Of a stretch of 64,000 nt of DNA, positions 42,638 to 51,536 are shown one piece after another; within the stretch, counting starts at the first letter, position 1, and the number at the start of each line of letters is the position of its first letter. The notes beneath the pieces are model-generated. The model searched no databases. It was given only the letters and a program-made list of their open reading frames with translations, and had not been told where the DNA came from. Source of the stretch: CADEGL01 sp050180485 (GTDB lineage: Bacteria; Pseudomonadota; Alphaproteobacteria; CADEGL01); the NCBI GenBank assembly GCA_050180485.1, contig JBFXED010000001.1, positions 174,821-238,820 of the forward strand, written 5' to 3'. The position numbers and the translations under genes were made by a program.

Positions 42638-44310
42638 GGCAATGCTCCCTTCGCGGCTGGCAGGCGGACGACGAAGCGCGCACCGCCTCCTTCGCCCCGC
42701 TCATACCACAGCTTTCCGCCGTGGGACTCCACGATTTGACGGCTGATCGACAGGCCCAAGCCCATGCCCGTGGCCTTGGTGGTCTCGAACGGCTCAAACA
42801 AAAGAGGTTCAAAGTTCGCGGCGATGCCCGATCCGTTGTCCTCGAACGCGATTTCGACGGCACCGGCGGCTGCAATGGCTTCGATAGTGATGCGCCGCCG
42901 TCCGGCGGGAATCTGAGCGGTGGCGTCGATGGCGTTGCGCAGGAGGTTCAGGAACACCTGCTCCAATTGCAGCTCGTCCCCCAGCACAGCCGGCAGCAGG
43001 GCAGCGCGGAGGCGGATGTCCAGCACGTGGCCGCTTTCGCCCTCCCGCGCGGTCCGCACGGCGCGTTGGAGCAGCGCGGCGACATCGATCGACTGTGTCT
43101 GCTGTCCGCCATGGGCAATGAAGTCGCGCAGGCGGCGCAGGATCTCGCCCGCCCTCCGCGCATCGCCCGCGATGTTCGACAGAACCTGATCCAGGCGGCC
43201 GAGGTCGGGCGCCTCGGCGGCCACCATGCGCTGCGCCGCATGGGCGTAGGTGGCGACGGAGGCGATCGGCTGGCTGATCTGGTGCGCCAGCGCCGAACCC
43301 ATGGCGCCCAAGGACGTCACCCGGCCGAGACGAGACAGTTCGGCTTCGCGTGCACGCAGCGCGGCCTCGGCACGGCCACGTTGGGTGATCACCGTACCGA
43401 TCAACAGGCCCGTGCCCGTGAGTGCCAGCATCATGACCTGGAAGGGGCGGAATTCCTGCGGCGGATATTCCAGCAGATCGAGGGTGAACACGAGGACAAG
43501 TTGGACTGTCACGCAGGCCGTCGCCGCGCCGCCCACGCCCAGGCGCACGGCGGCCCAGCAGACAGGGATGAAGAGAAGGTAGAAAAAGCCCGGACTGCGC
43601 GCGTCGTCGATGCCGAAGATGATGAACAGCGCAAAGGCCACGGTGAAGGCGAACACCGAAAGATCGATGATCCGCTGCCGAGCGGTTCCCCGGCGCCACG
43701 TGCGCAGCGCGTCGGGCCAGGTGATGAAGAACGGCAGGAAGGCCAGGATGCCCGATGCATCGCCGATCCAAAACGCGCCGATGATCTGGCGCAAGCGGTG
43801 CGCCTTGATGATGCCGAGGAGCTCCAGCGTTCCCGCGCACGCCGTCGATATGGCCAGACAACCCAGTACGATGGTCGCAACCAGCCACACCATGTCCTGC
43901 ACGCGCGCGTCGTCGGCGGTGATGCTGCGAAACTGCCGCATCAGAAGCGCGAGGGCGACATAGCCGACGGCGAAGATCCCGTCATAGGCCAAGGTGCCCG
44001 CCAGGTTGAGTGGGAAGTCGCGGACGATCCAATCGGACAGGAACGGGGCGGCCAGCGCGAAGGGGATATAGGTCGTGCCGCGCTGGATGATGAGGATCAG
44101 GGTCAAGGCGGGTTGGGGGTTCCACAGCGTGACGTCGAGGCCGCGGAACTCCTCGAAGAAGCTGAGCCAATCGAGCCCGACATAGGCCGCGAGGTATGCC
44201 CCGCCGAGTGCTGCGTGTCGGGCGGCGGCGCGCAGCCAGAACAGGATCTTGCCCCGCCTTTCGCCGGCCGCCAGAGGGGCCGCCGCCACGCCGTTCATCG
44301 GCCGTGCCAT
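42634..44310 (-). CDS. Membrane sensor histidine kinase with MASE1 domain
   Basis: 558 residues from the ATG at 44310 (44298 is an alternative). About eight membrane segments form a MASE1-like sensor in residues about 20-310; HisKA follows with H in ALAHQISQPIASV, then N-box LNLLRNAIDATAQ, G1 EDNGSGI and G2 GMGLGLSISRQIVESHGG. The transmitter is of the FixL/DctB type. The stop overlaps the response regulator start, so the two form one transcript. Confidence 0.9.
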   Translation of the reverse strand: MARPMNGVAAAPLAAGERRGKILFWLRAAARHAALGGAYLAAYVGLDWLSFFEEFRGLDVTLWNPQPALTLILIIQRGTTYIPFALAAPFLSDWIVRDFPLNLAGTLAYDGIFAVGYVALALLMRQFRSITADDARVQDMVWLVATIVLGCLAISTACAGTLELLGIIKAHRLRQIIGAFWIGDASGILAFLPFFITWPDALRTWRRGTARQRIIDLSVFAFTVAFALFIIFGIDDARSPGFFYLLFIPVCWAAVRLGVGGAATACVTVQLVLVFTLDLLEYPPQEFRPFQVMMLALTGTGLLIGTVITQRGRAEAALRAREAELSRLGRVTSLGAMGSALAHQISQPIASVATYAHAAQRMVAAEAPDLGRLDQVLSNIAGDARRAGEILRRLRDFIAHGGQQTQSIDVAALLQRAVRTAREGESGHVLDIRLRAALLPAVLGDELQLEQVFLNLLRNAIDATAQIPAGRRRITIEAIAAAGAVEIAFEDNGSGIAANFEPLLFEPFETTKATGMGLGLSISRQIVESHGGKLWYERGEGGGARFVVRLPAAKGALP

Positions 44311-44440
44311 CCCATCATGGTGCCGGATTAGGCCAGAAACTGGCTCCCCGCAACAGCGTTCCGGAGCCTGGAAAGTTTGCGCATGAAGCCGGCGCATTTC
44401 CCTGTATTTTTCCGCTCCGGAGCGGAACGCGGAGGGAACC

Positions 44441-45199
44441 ATGGGCACGCAGGAAAAGATCGCCGTCGTCACGGGGGCGGGCACTGGGATTGGGCGTCAC
44501 GTCGCCCTGGCCCTGATGAAGGCGGGCTACGACGCGGTCCTGGCGGGCCGGCGGCGCGAGGCGCTGGAGGAGACGGTCAAACTCGGCGCCGCGTCGGGCC
44601 ACCGCACGCTGGTCGTGCCGACCGACGTGCGCGATCCCGCATCGGTCAAGGCGCTGTTCGCCAAAACCAAGGAGGCGTTCGGGCGTCTCGACCTTCTCTT
44701 CAACAACGCCGGGATCGGCGCGCCGCCGATCCCGCTCGAGGATCTGTCCTACGAGCAGTGGAAGGCTGCCGTCGACACCAACCTGACCGGGCCGTTCCTT
44801 TGCACGCAGGAGGCGTTCCGCCTGATGAAGAACCAGACGCCGCGCGGCGGCCGCATCATCAACAACGGCTCGATCTCGGCCCAGGCGCCGCGGCCGAACT
44901 CGGCGCCCTACACCGCGACCAAGCACGCCATCACGGGTCTGACCAAATCGACCTCGCTGGACGGCCGCCATTTCGACATCGCCTGCGGGCAGATCGACAT
45001 CGGCAACGCAAGCACGCCGATGACCGCGAAGATGAAGGACGGCGTGCCCCAGGCCAACGGCACGATCATGCCCGAGCCCACCATGGACGTGGAGAACGTG
45101 GCCAAGGCCGTGGTCTACATGGCCAGCCTGCCGCTCGACGCCAACGTCCAGTTCATGACGGTGATGGCGACAAAAATGCCGCTGATCGGGCGAGGCTAG
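44441..45199 (+). CDS. Short-chain dehydrogenase/reductase
   Basis: 252 residues with GGAGGGA upstream. AVVTGAGTGIGRHVA, LLFNNAGIG, NNGSISA and the catalytic YTATK are all present, so the SDR is intact. The C-terminal MTVMATKMPLIGRG is normal. It lies 46 bases before the TetR gene. Confidence 0.92.
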   Translation: MGTQEKIAVVTGAGTGIGRHVALALMKAGYDAVLAGRRREALEETVKLGAASGHRTLVVPTDVRDPASVKALFAKTKEAFGRLDLLFNNAGIGAPPIPLEDLSYEQWKAAVDTNLTGPFLCTQEAFRLMKNQTPRGGRIINNGSISAQAPRPNSAPYTATKHAITGLTKSTSLDGRHFDIACGQIDIGNASTPMTAKMKDGVPQANGTIMPEPTMDVENVAKAVVYMASLPLDANVQFMTVMATKMPLIGRG

Positions 45200-45245
45200 G
45201 CCTTCTCCTATGCCCCCGCATCGGGATCGTGCTAGCGTGACGCCC

Positions 45246-45980
45246 ATGGCCAAAGCCGCCGCCGGGAACGTCAAGAACGCGCCGCAGGCTGAAACATCGC
45301 CGCGGCGCCGGCTTCGGCCCGCCGAGCGCAGCCGCCGCATCGTCGAGGAAGCCGCAGCCTTTTTCGCCGAGCACGGGCTCGAGACCTCGACACGCGAGCT
45401 GGCCGACCGCCTGGGCGTGGCCCAGGCGCTGATCTATCGCTATTTCCCGTCCAAGCAGGCGCTCATCGAGCGCGTGTTCGAAACCACCTTCGTCCGCCTG
45501 TGGGACGACACGTGGGACGCGTTGATCGCCGATCGCGCGCGGCCGCTGGAGGAACGTCTCGTCCGCCTCTACGTGGCCTATATGGAGCGCGCCGATTCCG
45601 TCGCCGTGCGCCTGTTCGTGCGCGCGGGTCTGGACGGCGCCGACATGGCGCGGCGCTACAGCGTGCCGCTGACCGACCAGATGCTGCGGCCCGTGATCGC
45701 CGAGCTGCGCGCGGATTGCGGCTTGGCCAATTTCGAGCGCCGCCCGATGATGCGCGGCGAGCGCGAGCTGGCCATGATCCTGCACGGCGCCGTGGTCTTC
45801 CTCGGTGTCCGCAAGCACGTATACGGCATGCCCATGCCGGACGACATCTCCGACCTGGTGCGCTTGCAGGTGGGCACGTTCCTGGAGGGCGCGCGCAACC
45901 AGCTTCGCCGCTTGCATGTCGGCGATGCCGAAGACAGCCTGACCGTCGAGCAGCTTGACCGCCGGCGCCGGCGCGGGTAG
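45246..45980 (+). CDS. TetR-family transcriptional regulator
   Basis: 244 residues from the ATG at 45246 (45210 is an alternative). After a basic lead, the TetR HTH is seen in RRIVEEAAAFFAEHGLETSTRELADRLGVAQALIYRYFPSKQALIERVFE; the rest is the ligand-binding helical domain. It sits between the SDR and the Rieske oxygenase gene and is the nearest regulator for the repeat shared with the 49-kb dioxygenase promoter. Confidence 0.92.
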   Translation: MAKAAAGNVKNAPQAETSPRRRLRPAERSRRIVEEAAAFFAEHGLETSTRELADRLGVAQALIYRYFPSKQALIERVFETTFVRLWDDTWDALIADRARPLEERLVRLYVAYMERADSVAVRLFVRAGLDGADMARRYSVPLTDQMLRPVIAELRADCGLANFERRPMMRGERELAMILHGAVVFLGVRKHVYGMPMPDDISDLVRLQVGTFLEGARNQLRRLHVGDAEDSLTVEQLDRRRRRG

Positions 45981-46014
45981 CGCTCCGGCGCTCTTTCGCG
46001 CGCCGTCTCATAAG

Positions 46015-46035
46015 TGATAAATTGACCAATAAGGG
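46015..46035. promoter_or_regulatory. Candidate shared operator upstream of Rieske gene
   Basis: A 21-bp sequence with core ATTGACCA and end AGGG lies 22 bases before the Rieske start and matches the copy at 49068-49088 at 17 of 21 positions, both on the plus strand. The G+C-poor region around it looks like a promoter. A common regulator is inferred. Confidence 0.4.
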
Positions 46036-46057
46036 CGAGGCGGCGAAGGAGGACGCG

Positions 46058-47401
46058 ATGAGCGTTCGCGGCTTTTCTCAAGGCAAGGGCTATTCGGGCT
46101 ATCACCACACGCGCGAACCGGCGGAAGACGCCGAGCTGACCCATGTGCGCCCCGGCACGCCTTGCGGCGAATATCTCCGCCGTTTTTGGCAGCCGATCCT
46201 GATGGCCTCCGAACTCGGCGGCGAGCCGCGCCTGGTCACAATCCTGGGCGAAACGCTGGTGATCTTCCGCGACGGAAAGGGCGAGGTCGGGCTTCTGCAC
46301 AAGCATTGCGTCCACCGCCGCGCCTCACTCGAATTCGGCCGCGTCGAGGAAAGCGGCCTGCGCTGCTGCTATCACGGTTGGCTCTTCGCGCCCGACGGCG
46401 CCGTGCTCGAGACACCCGGCGAGCCGCCGTCCAGCCGCCTCAAGGAACGGGTGTTCCAGCCGGCCTATCCGGTGCGCGAATACAGGGGCCTGATCTTCGC
46501 GTATCTCGGACCGCCGGAAGAGACACCGGAATTTCCGATCTTCGACACGTTCGAGCTACCCGGTTCCGAATCGGTGACCTATTGCGTGCCCTATGACTGC
46601 AACTGGCTGCAGATCATGGACAACAGCATGGACCCGGTGCATTCGTCGTTCCTGCACACATCCATCAGCGGCCCGCAATTCTCGGCCATCTTCGGCGCGC
46701 TGCCGGTGGTGGACTACCACGAACGGCCGCTGGGATTCTTCTATACAAACGCGCGCCGCGTCGGCGATCACGTCTGGATTCGCACCCACGACAACGTCGC
46801 GCCCAACATGGCGCAGTCGGGGGCGGTGACGTCGCTCGACGGCGGCAAAGAGCGCCTCTTCGGTCGCGCGGGATTCAGCCGTTGGATCGTGCCGGTGGAC
46901 GACACGCACTCCAAGGTGCTGGCGCTGCGATACTTCGGCCCGCGCTCCGATCCGCCGCGCGATATCGACAAGACGCCCGAGGCGTTCCAGATGCTGGAAG
47001 CGGGCGGCCTGCGCGACCGTCCCTATGACGAGCGGCGGCGTCAGCCCAGCGATTTCGAGGCGCTGGAAGGGCAGGGCGCCATCGTCGTCCATGCCGCCGA
47101 ACACCTCGGCACGTCGGACGTGGGCGTGGCCATGCGGCGCCAGCGTCTGCGCGCTGCCATTCGCGCGACCCAAGCGGGCGAGCGTCCGGTGCAGCCGATG
47201 GACCTCGCAAAGAGCGGCCGCGTACCGAGCCATGCCGGCGACACGGTATTGCGCGCGCCCGCGCGCGCCGGTGCGGACGACCGTGCGGCGATCCTGGCGC
47301 TGTCGCGCAAGGTGGCGGCGATCTATGTGGAAAGCGAGGCACTGCCTGATGCGGAGCGGCAGCCCCTGGTCGAGCGCCGCCTGCGCGAATTGTCTCAGTA
47401 A
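46058..47401 (+). CDS. Rieske aromatic ring-hydroxylating oxygenase, alpha subunit
   Basis: 447 residues from the ATG at 46058, with AGGAGG upstream. The Rieske centre ligands are C84, H86, C103 and H106 (KHCVHRR, RCCYHGW); the mononuclear iron site is in QIMDNSMDPVHSSFLH with H195 and H200. The size and single-gene setting suggest a phthalate-dioxygenase-type or O-demethylase enzyme needing a separate reductase, none of which is nearby. It is the first gene of the oxidative cluster and ends convergently on the racemase-family gene. Confidence 0.92.
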   Translation: MSVRGFSQGKGYSGYHHTREPAEDAELTHVRPGTPCGEYLRRFWQPILMASELGGEPRLVTILGETLVIFRDGKGEVGLLHKHCVHRRASLEFGRVEESGLRCCYHGWLFAPDGAVLETPGEPPSSRLKERVFQPAYPVREYRGLIFAYLGPPEETPEFPIFDTFELPGSESVTYCVPYDCNWLQIMDNSMDPVHSSFLHTSISGPQFSAIFGALPVVDYHERPLGFFYTNARRVGDHVWIRTHDNVAPNMAQSGAVTSLDGGKERLFGRAGFSRWIVPVDDTHSKVLALRYFGPRSDPPRDIDKTPEAFQMLEAGGLRDRPYDERRRQPSDFEALEGQGAIVVHAAEHLGTSDVGVAMRRQRLRAAIRATQAGERPVQPMDLAKSGRVPSHAGDTVLRAPARAGADDRAAILALSRKVAAIYVESEALPDAERQPLVERRLRELSQ

Positions 47402-48129
47402 TTGCCGGTGTAGTGGCGCTGGCGCGTGCCGCTCTCGGCGTAGTCGATCAGCGAGATGAAATCGAACACGGGCAGGTCCAGCGCGTCCTGCACGCGCTTG
47501 GCATAGGGCGGCAGAAGCGAGCATTCCAACAGGATCGCGGCCAGGTCGGGCCGCTCGCACACCATGTCGCGGCAGGCCGCTTCGACCTCGCCTGCGATCA
47601 GGTCTGAATCGAGCGTGCCTTTCTCTTGCATCACCGCGGTGCCGAACTCGGGCTCGTTCTGCAGCCCGCGGATCACGATGGGATTGGGCGGAAGCGTGCC
47701 CGTGCGGCGCATGAAGTCTTCGTTGAAGTTGCTGGAATCGGCGGTCACCACGCCGATCGGCCGGTTGGGCGCCAGCGTGCGGCCGATGAAAGGAAGCTGC
47801 AGCAGGGTCGAAAGGAAAACGGGAATGCGCACGGCCTCGCAGACCGCTTCCTGGTACTGGATCATGAAGCCGCAATCGCTCGAGATGCCGCGCACGCCCT
47901 GTCGCTCCAGCTCCTTCGCGGCCTCGACCACCTTGTCTTGCCAGCCCGGCTCCTGGTTCAGGCAGCGCATGGTGGTCAGGCCTTCGACCGTCTTGTAGAC
48001 GACCGGGTAGGAATAGCTTGAGGCGTTGCCGACATCGCCCGGCACAAACGGCGCGCGGCCGTCGAGTAGAAGGATGCCGACGGCCTGGCCGTAGCTCTCC
48101 GCATGCGGACGCTTTTTATAGATGGCCAT
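47395..48129 (-). CDS. Aspartate/glutamate racemase-family protein
   Basis: 244 residues. GISSDCGFMIQYQ and LLECSLLPPYAKRVQDALDLPVFDFISLI show the two active-site Cys positions (C in DCG and in ECS) of the Asp/Glu/hydantoin racemase fold. Members include racemases, maleate isomerase and arylmalonate decarboxylase, so the reaction is open. It begins two bases after the TauD-type gene stop, in one operon. Confidence 0.85.
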   Translation of the reverse strand: MAIYKKRPHAESYGQAVGILLLDGRAPFVPGDVGNASSYSYPVVYKTVEGLTTMRCLNQEPGWQDKVVEAAKELERQGVRGISSDCGFMIQYQEAVCEAVRIPVFLSTLLQLPFIGRTLAPNRPIGVVTADSSNFNEDFMRRTGTLPPNPIVIRGLQNEPEFGTAVMQEKGTLDSDLIAGEVEAACRDMVCERPDLAAILLECSLLPPYAKRVQDALDLPVFDFISLIDYAESGTRQRHYTGNY

Positions 48130-48131
48130 GG

Positions 48132-48998
48132 TCAGATCGGCCGTTCGCCCATGCCCACGATACGGCGCATCAGGCGAGGCTGGGTGGGATCGAGCGTACC
48201 GCGGGCGTGGGCCACGCCGCGATTGTCCCAGATCAGGATGTCACCGACGCGCCACTCGTGTTCCCACACGAATCGCGGGCTGACCATGTGGTCCCACAGC
48301 CTGTCGAGCAGGACGTCGCTCTCCGGCACCGGATAGCCGAAGATGTAGCCATAGCCCTTGCGCCCGAGATAAAGCGCCTTGCGGCCCGATTCGGGATGGG
48401 TGCGCACGATGGGATGCTGCGCGCCCGGGCCTTTCGACTTGTCGGTGACGTGCTTATAGGGCGGGCGCAGGCGTCCGTCCGCGATATAGGCGATGTCGTG
48501 GATCGACTTGCGGCCCTCGATCTTCCGTTTCAGATCGTCGGACAGCGCATCATACGCCGCATACAGATTGGCGAAGCGCGTGTTGCCGCCCACGGGCGGC
48601 ACCTTTTCCGCATAGAGGTAGGTGAAGGAGGCGGGGATGTCGAACATCGACATGTCCGAATGCCAGGTCGCTTCGCCCGAGCCCAGCGCGCCGATCGGCT
48701 TGCCGTCGACCAGGATGTTCGAAATCAGCTCGACCTCAGGCGGAAGCCCTTTCGGCTTTTCATACTCCGTCACCGGATAGGCGTGCAGGTCGCTGAAGGC
48801 GCGGCCGAAAGCCACAAGCTGCTCGTCGGTGATCGTCTGATTCCGGAGATAGATCACGCCGTGCGCGAACAGGGCCTGCTTGATCGCGTTCTTGCCTTCC
48901 GGCGTCAGCGGACGGGAGGCGTCGATGCCCTTCAGCTCGGCACCGCAGGCGCCGCCACTGGGGATGACCTCGATGTTCGACGACAGCGCGACAGACAT
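48132..48998 (-). CDS. TauD/TfdA-family Fe(II)/2-oxoglutarate dioxygenase
   Basis: 288 residues from the ATG at 48998, preceded by GGAGGAAC. The iron ligands are H113 and D115 in TWHSDMSMF and H264 in VAHARGTLD, with R275 for 2-oxoglutarate. Family members release sulfite from taurine or cleave aryloxyalkanoates such as 2,4-D. It is divergent from the solute-binding protein at 49178 across the candidate operator. Confidence 0.92.
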   Translation of the reverse strand: MSVALSSNIEVIPSGGACGAELKGIDASRPLTPEGKNAIKQALFAHGVIYLRNQTITDEQLVAFGRAFSDLHAYPVTEYEKPKGLPPEVELISNILVDGKPIGALGSGEATWHSDMSMFDIPASFTYLYAEKVPPVGGNTRFANLYAAYDALSDDLKRKIEGRKSIHDIAYIADGRLRPPYKHVTDKSKGPGAQHPIVRTHPESGRKALYLGRKGYGYIFGYPVPESDVLLDRLWDHMVSPRFVWEHEWRVGDILIWDNRGVAHARGTLDPTQPRLMRRIVGMGERPI

Positions 48999-49067
48999 CT
49001 CCGTTCCTCCTCGAAGAGCCGATCCAATAAGCCTAGGACTCGCCCGCGGAAGGTGTAAAGCAATAAA

Positions 49068-49088
49068 TGATTGATTGACCACTTAGGG
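49068..49088. promoter_or_regulatory. Candidate shared operator in dioxygenase/binding-protein intergenic region
   Basis: This copy of the repeat (core ATTGACCA, end TTAGGG) lies between the divergent TauD-type and solute-binding protein genes, with a 5' ATAA context also found at 46010. It has the same orientation and no gaps against the Rieske copy. Confidence 0.4.
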
Positions 49089-49177
49089 AGTCGGATACTT
49101 ATCGGACAAGCCGAAAAGGCAGATGCCGCGCACGGATGCGGCATGACAGAGCAGGCAAACCGTCAGGGAGGATGACC

Positions 49178-50281
49178 ATGACCAGGAAGCGGTCGGGCAA
49201 GGCACAAACGGGCCGGCGCGTGGATGCGTCCCGGCGCAAATTCCTCATCGGTGCGGCCGCCACCGGCGCCGCCGCCAGTTGGCCGCTGATCCTCACGCCG
49301 GGCAAGGCGCGAGCGGCCGAGACCCTCTACATCGCGAGCTATGGTGGCCAGTACGAAGAATGGCTGCGCAAGATTTTCTGGGATCCGTTCACCGCCGAGA
49401 CCGGCATCAAGGTCGTCTCCACGGCCGCCGTCGACATGGCCAAGCTGAAAGCCGGCGTCGCCACGGGCAATGTGGAATGGGACATCGTCGAGGCGCTGCC
49501 GACGCAATCGGTGTCCGCCGCGCGCGACGGCCTCTTGGAGAAGATCGACTATTCCATCGTGCAGATGGACGATCTGATCTATCCCGAAGCCAAGGCAGAG
49601 TATTGGGTTTCGGCCTACAGCTACACGGCCAGCATCGGTTACGACGCCAAGCGTTTTCCGGAGGGAAAGTACCCGGCGACCTGGGCCGAGTTCTGGGACG
49701 TGAAGAAATTTCCCGGCCGCCGCGGCCTGCGTCCGCGTCCCAACGACACGTTTGAGATCGCGCTGTTGGCCGACGGCGTCGCGCCTAAGAACGTCTATCC
49801 GATCGACGTCGAGCGCGCGTTCAAGGCGATGGACCGCATCAAGCCGCACGTGAACATCTGGATCGATGCGACGCCCCAGACGGTGCAGCTGATCGCCAAG
49901 AACGAGGTCGACTTCACCAACACCTATAGCGGCCGCGTCTTCGCGGCGCAGGCCGAAGGTCTGCCGTTGGGATATGCCCAGAAGCAGATGCTGGTGTTCC
50001 TCAACACCTACACTGTGCCCAAGGGCGCCAAGAACAAGACGGCCGCCATGCGGCTTCTCAACTACCAGGTGAAGCCCGACCTCCTAGCCAAGTTCTGCGA
50101 CGTGATGACCTATGCGCCCGTGAAGAAGAAGGGCATGGAGATGGTCAAGCCCGAGATCCGGCGCGACTGGGTACCCGATCCAAACAACCCGAACCACCTC
50201 GTGGTCAATCCGGAATGGTGGGGTGAACCCGGCCGCCTGGACGAACTGACCAAGCGCTTCAAGGCCTGGCAGCTGACCTGA
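49178..50281 (+). CDS. Tat-exported extracellular solute-binding protein (PotD/AfuA type)
   Basis: 367 residues from the ATG at 49178, chosen for spacing from GGGAGG (49172 is an alternative). A twin-arginine leader (SRRKFLIGAAATGAAAS) precedes a mature part with LYIASYGGQYEEWLRKIFWDPF and WDIVEALPTQ, a family 1 binding protein for polyamines, iron or aromatic ions. No permease or ATPase is adjacent, so it is an orphan ABC binding protein. A strong terminator follows. Confidence 0.88.
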   Translation: MTRKRSGKAQTGRRVDASRRKFLIGAAATGAAASWPLILTPGKARAAETLYIASYGGQYEEWLRKIFWDPFTAETGIKVVSTAAVDMAKLKAGVATGNVEWDIVEALPTQSVSAARDGLLEKIDYSIVQMDDLIYPEAKAEYWVSAYSYTASIGYDAKRFPEGKYPATWAEFWDVKKFPGRRGLRPRPNDTFEIALLADGVAPKNVYPIDVERAFKAMDRIKPHVNIWIDATPQTVQLIAKNEVDFTNTYSGRVFAAQAEGLPLGYAQKQMLVFLNTYTVPKGAKNKTAAMRLLNYQVKPDLLAKFCDVMTYAPVKKKGMEMVKPEIRRDWVPDPNNPNHLVVNPEWWGEPGRLDELTKRFKAWQLT

Positions 50282-50289
50282 CACGCCGT

Positions 50290-50332
50290 CCGCCGGGACC
50301 GTTGGACGCCGCGGTCCCGGCGGCTTCTTTTT
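50290..50332 (+). terminator. Strong intrinsic terminator
   Basis: CCGCCGGGACCG and CGGTCCCGGCGG form a perfect 12-bp stem around a ten-base loop, followed by CTTCTTTTT. It ends the transcript of the solute-binding protein gene. Confidence 0.88.
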
Positions 50333-50355
50333 GACCGCCAACGAGGAGCCGACCT

Positions 50356-50649
50356 ATGCTCGCCCGCGTATTCACCGTGACGATGAAGCCCGACCTCTTG
50401 GAAACCGCTATTGCGGAATGGCCGCGTGCGACCAGCGTGTTCAAGGGCAAGGGGCTGATCGCGGGCTATATGATTCTGATGGACCGGAAGGCGTGCAAAG
50501 TCATGTCGGTGACCTTGTGGGAAAGCGAAGCCGCCATCGAGCGCAACCTCAACAGTCCGGAACTGAAGAACGTGATGGCGCATTTCCGCACCTTCTTCGC
50601 GTCCGAGCCGAAGATCGAGCAGTGCGAGGTTCCAGCCTCGGTCGTCTAG
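50356..50649 (+). CDS. Small dimeric alpha/beta-barrel protein (ABM-like)
   Basis: 97 residues with GAGGAG upstream. Paralogue of the 29373 protein by shared length and pattern (MLARVFTVTMKP, YMILMDRKACKVMSVTLWESEA, NSPELK). It starts the group leading to the second TauD-type gene and GMC oxidoreductase, after the terminator. Confidence 0.7.
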   Translation: MLARVFTVTMKPDLLETAIAEWPRATSVFKGKGLIAGYMILMDRKACKVMSVTLWESEAAIERNLNSPELKNVMAHFRTFFASEPKIEQCEVPASVV

Positions 50650-50689
50650 CGGGCTGGACTTTTCCGCGGCGGACGGGAAAGACTCTGCC

Positions 50690-51535
50690 ATGGCTTCCTA
50701 TCGCCGCATCCAAGTCCGCCCCCTGGCCGGGGCGCTCGGCGCCGAGATTTTCGGTGCGGACCTGTCCCGGCTCGACGACGAGATGTTCGCCGAGATCCGC
50801 CAAGCATTCCTCGACCATCTGGTGATCGCGATCCGCGACCAGGCGTTGACGCCCGCGCAGCAGAAGGAATTCGCGGCCCGTTTCGGCCCGCTCAGCACCC
50901 ATCGGTTCCTCAAAGGGTTGGAGGGCCATCCCGAGATTCTCGAGATCCGGCGCGAGCCCACGGATCGGAAGATTTTCGCCGAGGGCTGGCATTCCGACGT
51001 GACCTACCAGGAATGCCCCGTGCTGGGCTCCATGCTCTACGCCAAGGAGGTTCCGGCCATCGGCGGCGACACGTTGTTCGCCAATCAGTATCTGGCCTAC
51101 GAGGCTATGACGCCCGGCATGAAGGCGATGCTGGACGGCCTGATCGGCGTCCATGGCGGCCGGAACGTCTATGGCGACGAGCCGACTAGCGCGATCACCA
51201 ACGCCAAGCTGGTCGCCGATCGCAAGACGGCGGCGGAAACTGAGACTGAACATCCCGTCGTGCGCACCCATCCGGAGACCGGCCGCAAGGCGCTGTTCGT
51301 GAATCCCCACTACACGCTGCGCTTCAAGGGCTGGACGGAGGAGGAGAGCAAGCCGCTGCTCGCGTATCTCTTCGAATTTTCCGTCCGGCCCGAATTCACC
51401 TGCCGTTTGCGCTGGCAGGAAGGCTCGCTCGGAATGTGGGACAACCGCTGCACCCAGCACACGCCGATCGACGATTATTTCGGCAAGCGCCGGGTTATGC
51501 ATCGCGTGACGATCGAAGGCGACCGTCCGCGCTGA
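50690..51535 (+). CDS. TauD/TfdA-family Fe(II)/2-oxoglutarate dioxygenase
   Basis: 281 residues. The iron site is H101-x-D103 in GWHSDVTYQ and H257 in CTQHTPIDD, with R268 for 2-oxoglutarate. The start VRPLAGALGAEIFGADLS is typical of the TfdA/AtsK branch. It is a distant paralogue of the 48132 enzyme, so the cluster holds two such dioxygenases. The next gene starts one base after its stop. Confidence 0.93.
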   Translation: MASYRRIQVRPLAGALGAEIFGADLSRLDDEMFAEIRQAFLDHLVIAIRDQALTPAQQKEFAARFGPLSTHRFLKGLEGHPEILEIRREPTDRKIFAEGWHSDVTYQECPVLGSMLYAKEVPAIGGDTLFANQYLAYEAMTPGMKAMLDGLIGVHGGRNVYGDEPTSAITNAKLVADRKTAAETETEHPVVRTHPETGRKALFVNPHYTLRFKGWTEEESKPLLAYLFEFSVRPEFTCRLRWQEGSLGMWDNRCTQHTPIDDYFGKRRVMHRVTIEGDRPR

Positions 51536-51536
51536 T

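Noticed and set aside
42412..44331. 639-codon plus frame opposite the histidine kinase
   Set aside because: It is exactly antisense to the kinase and response regulator, with only low-complexity Arg/Gly/Asp-rich content.
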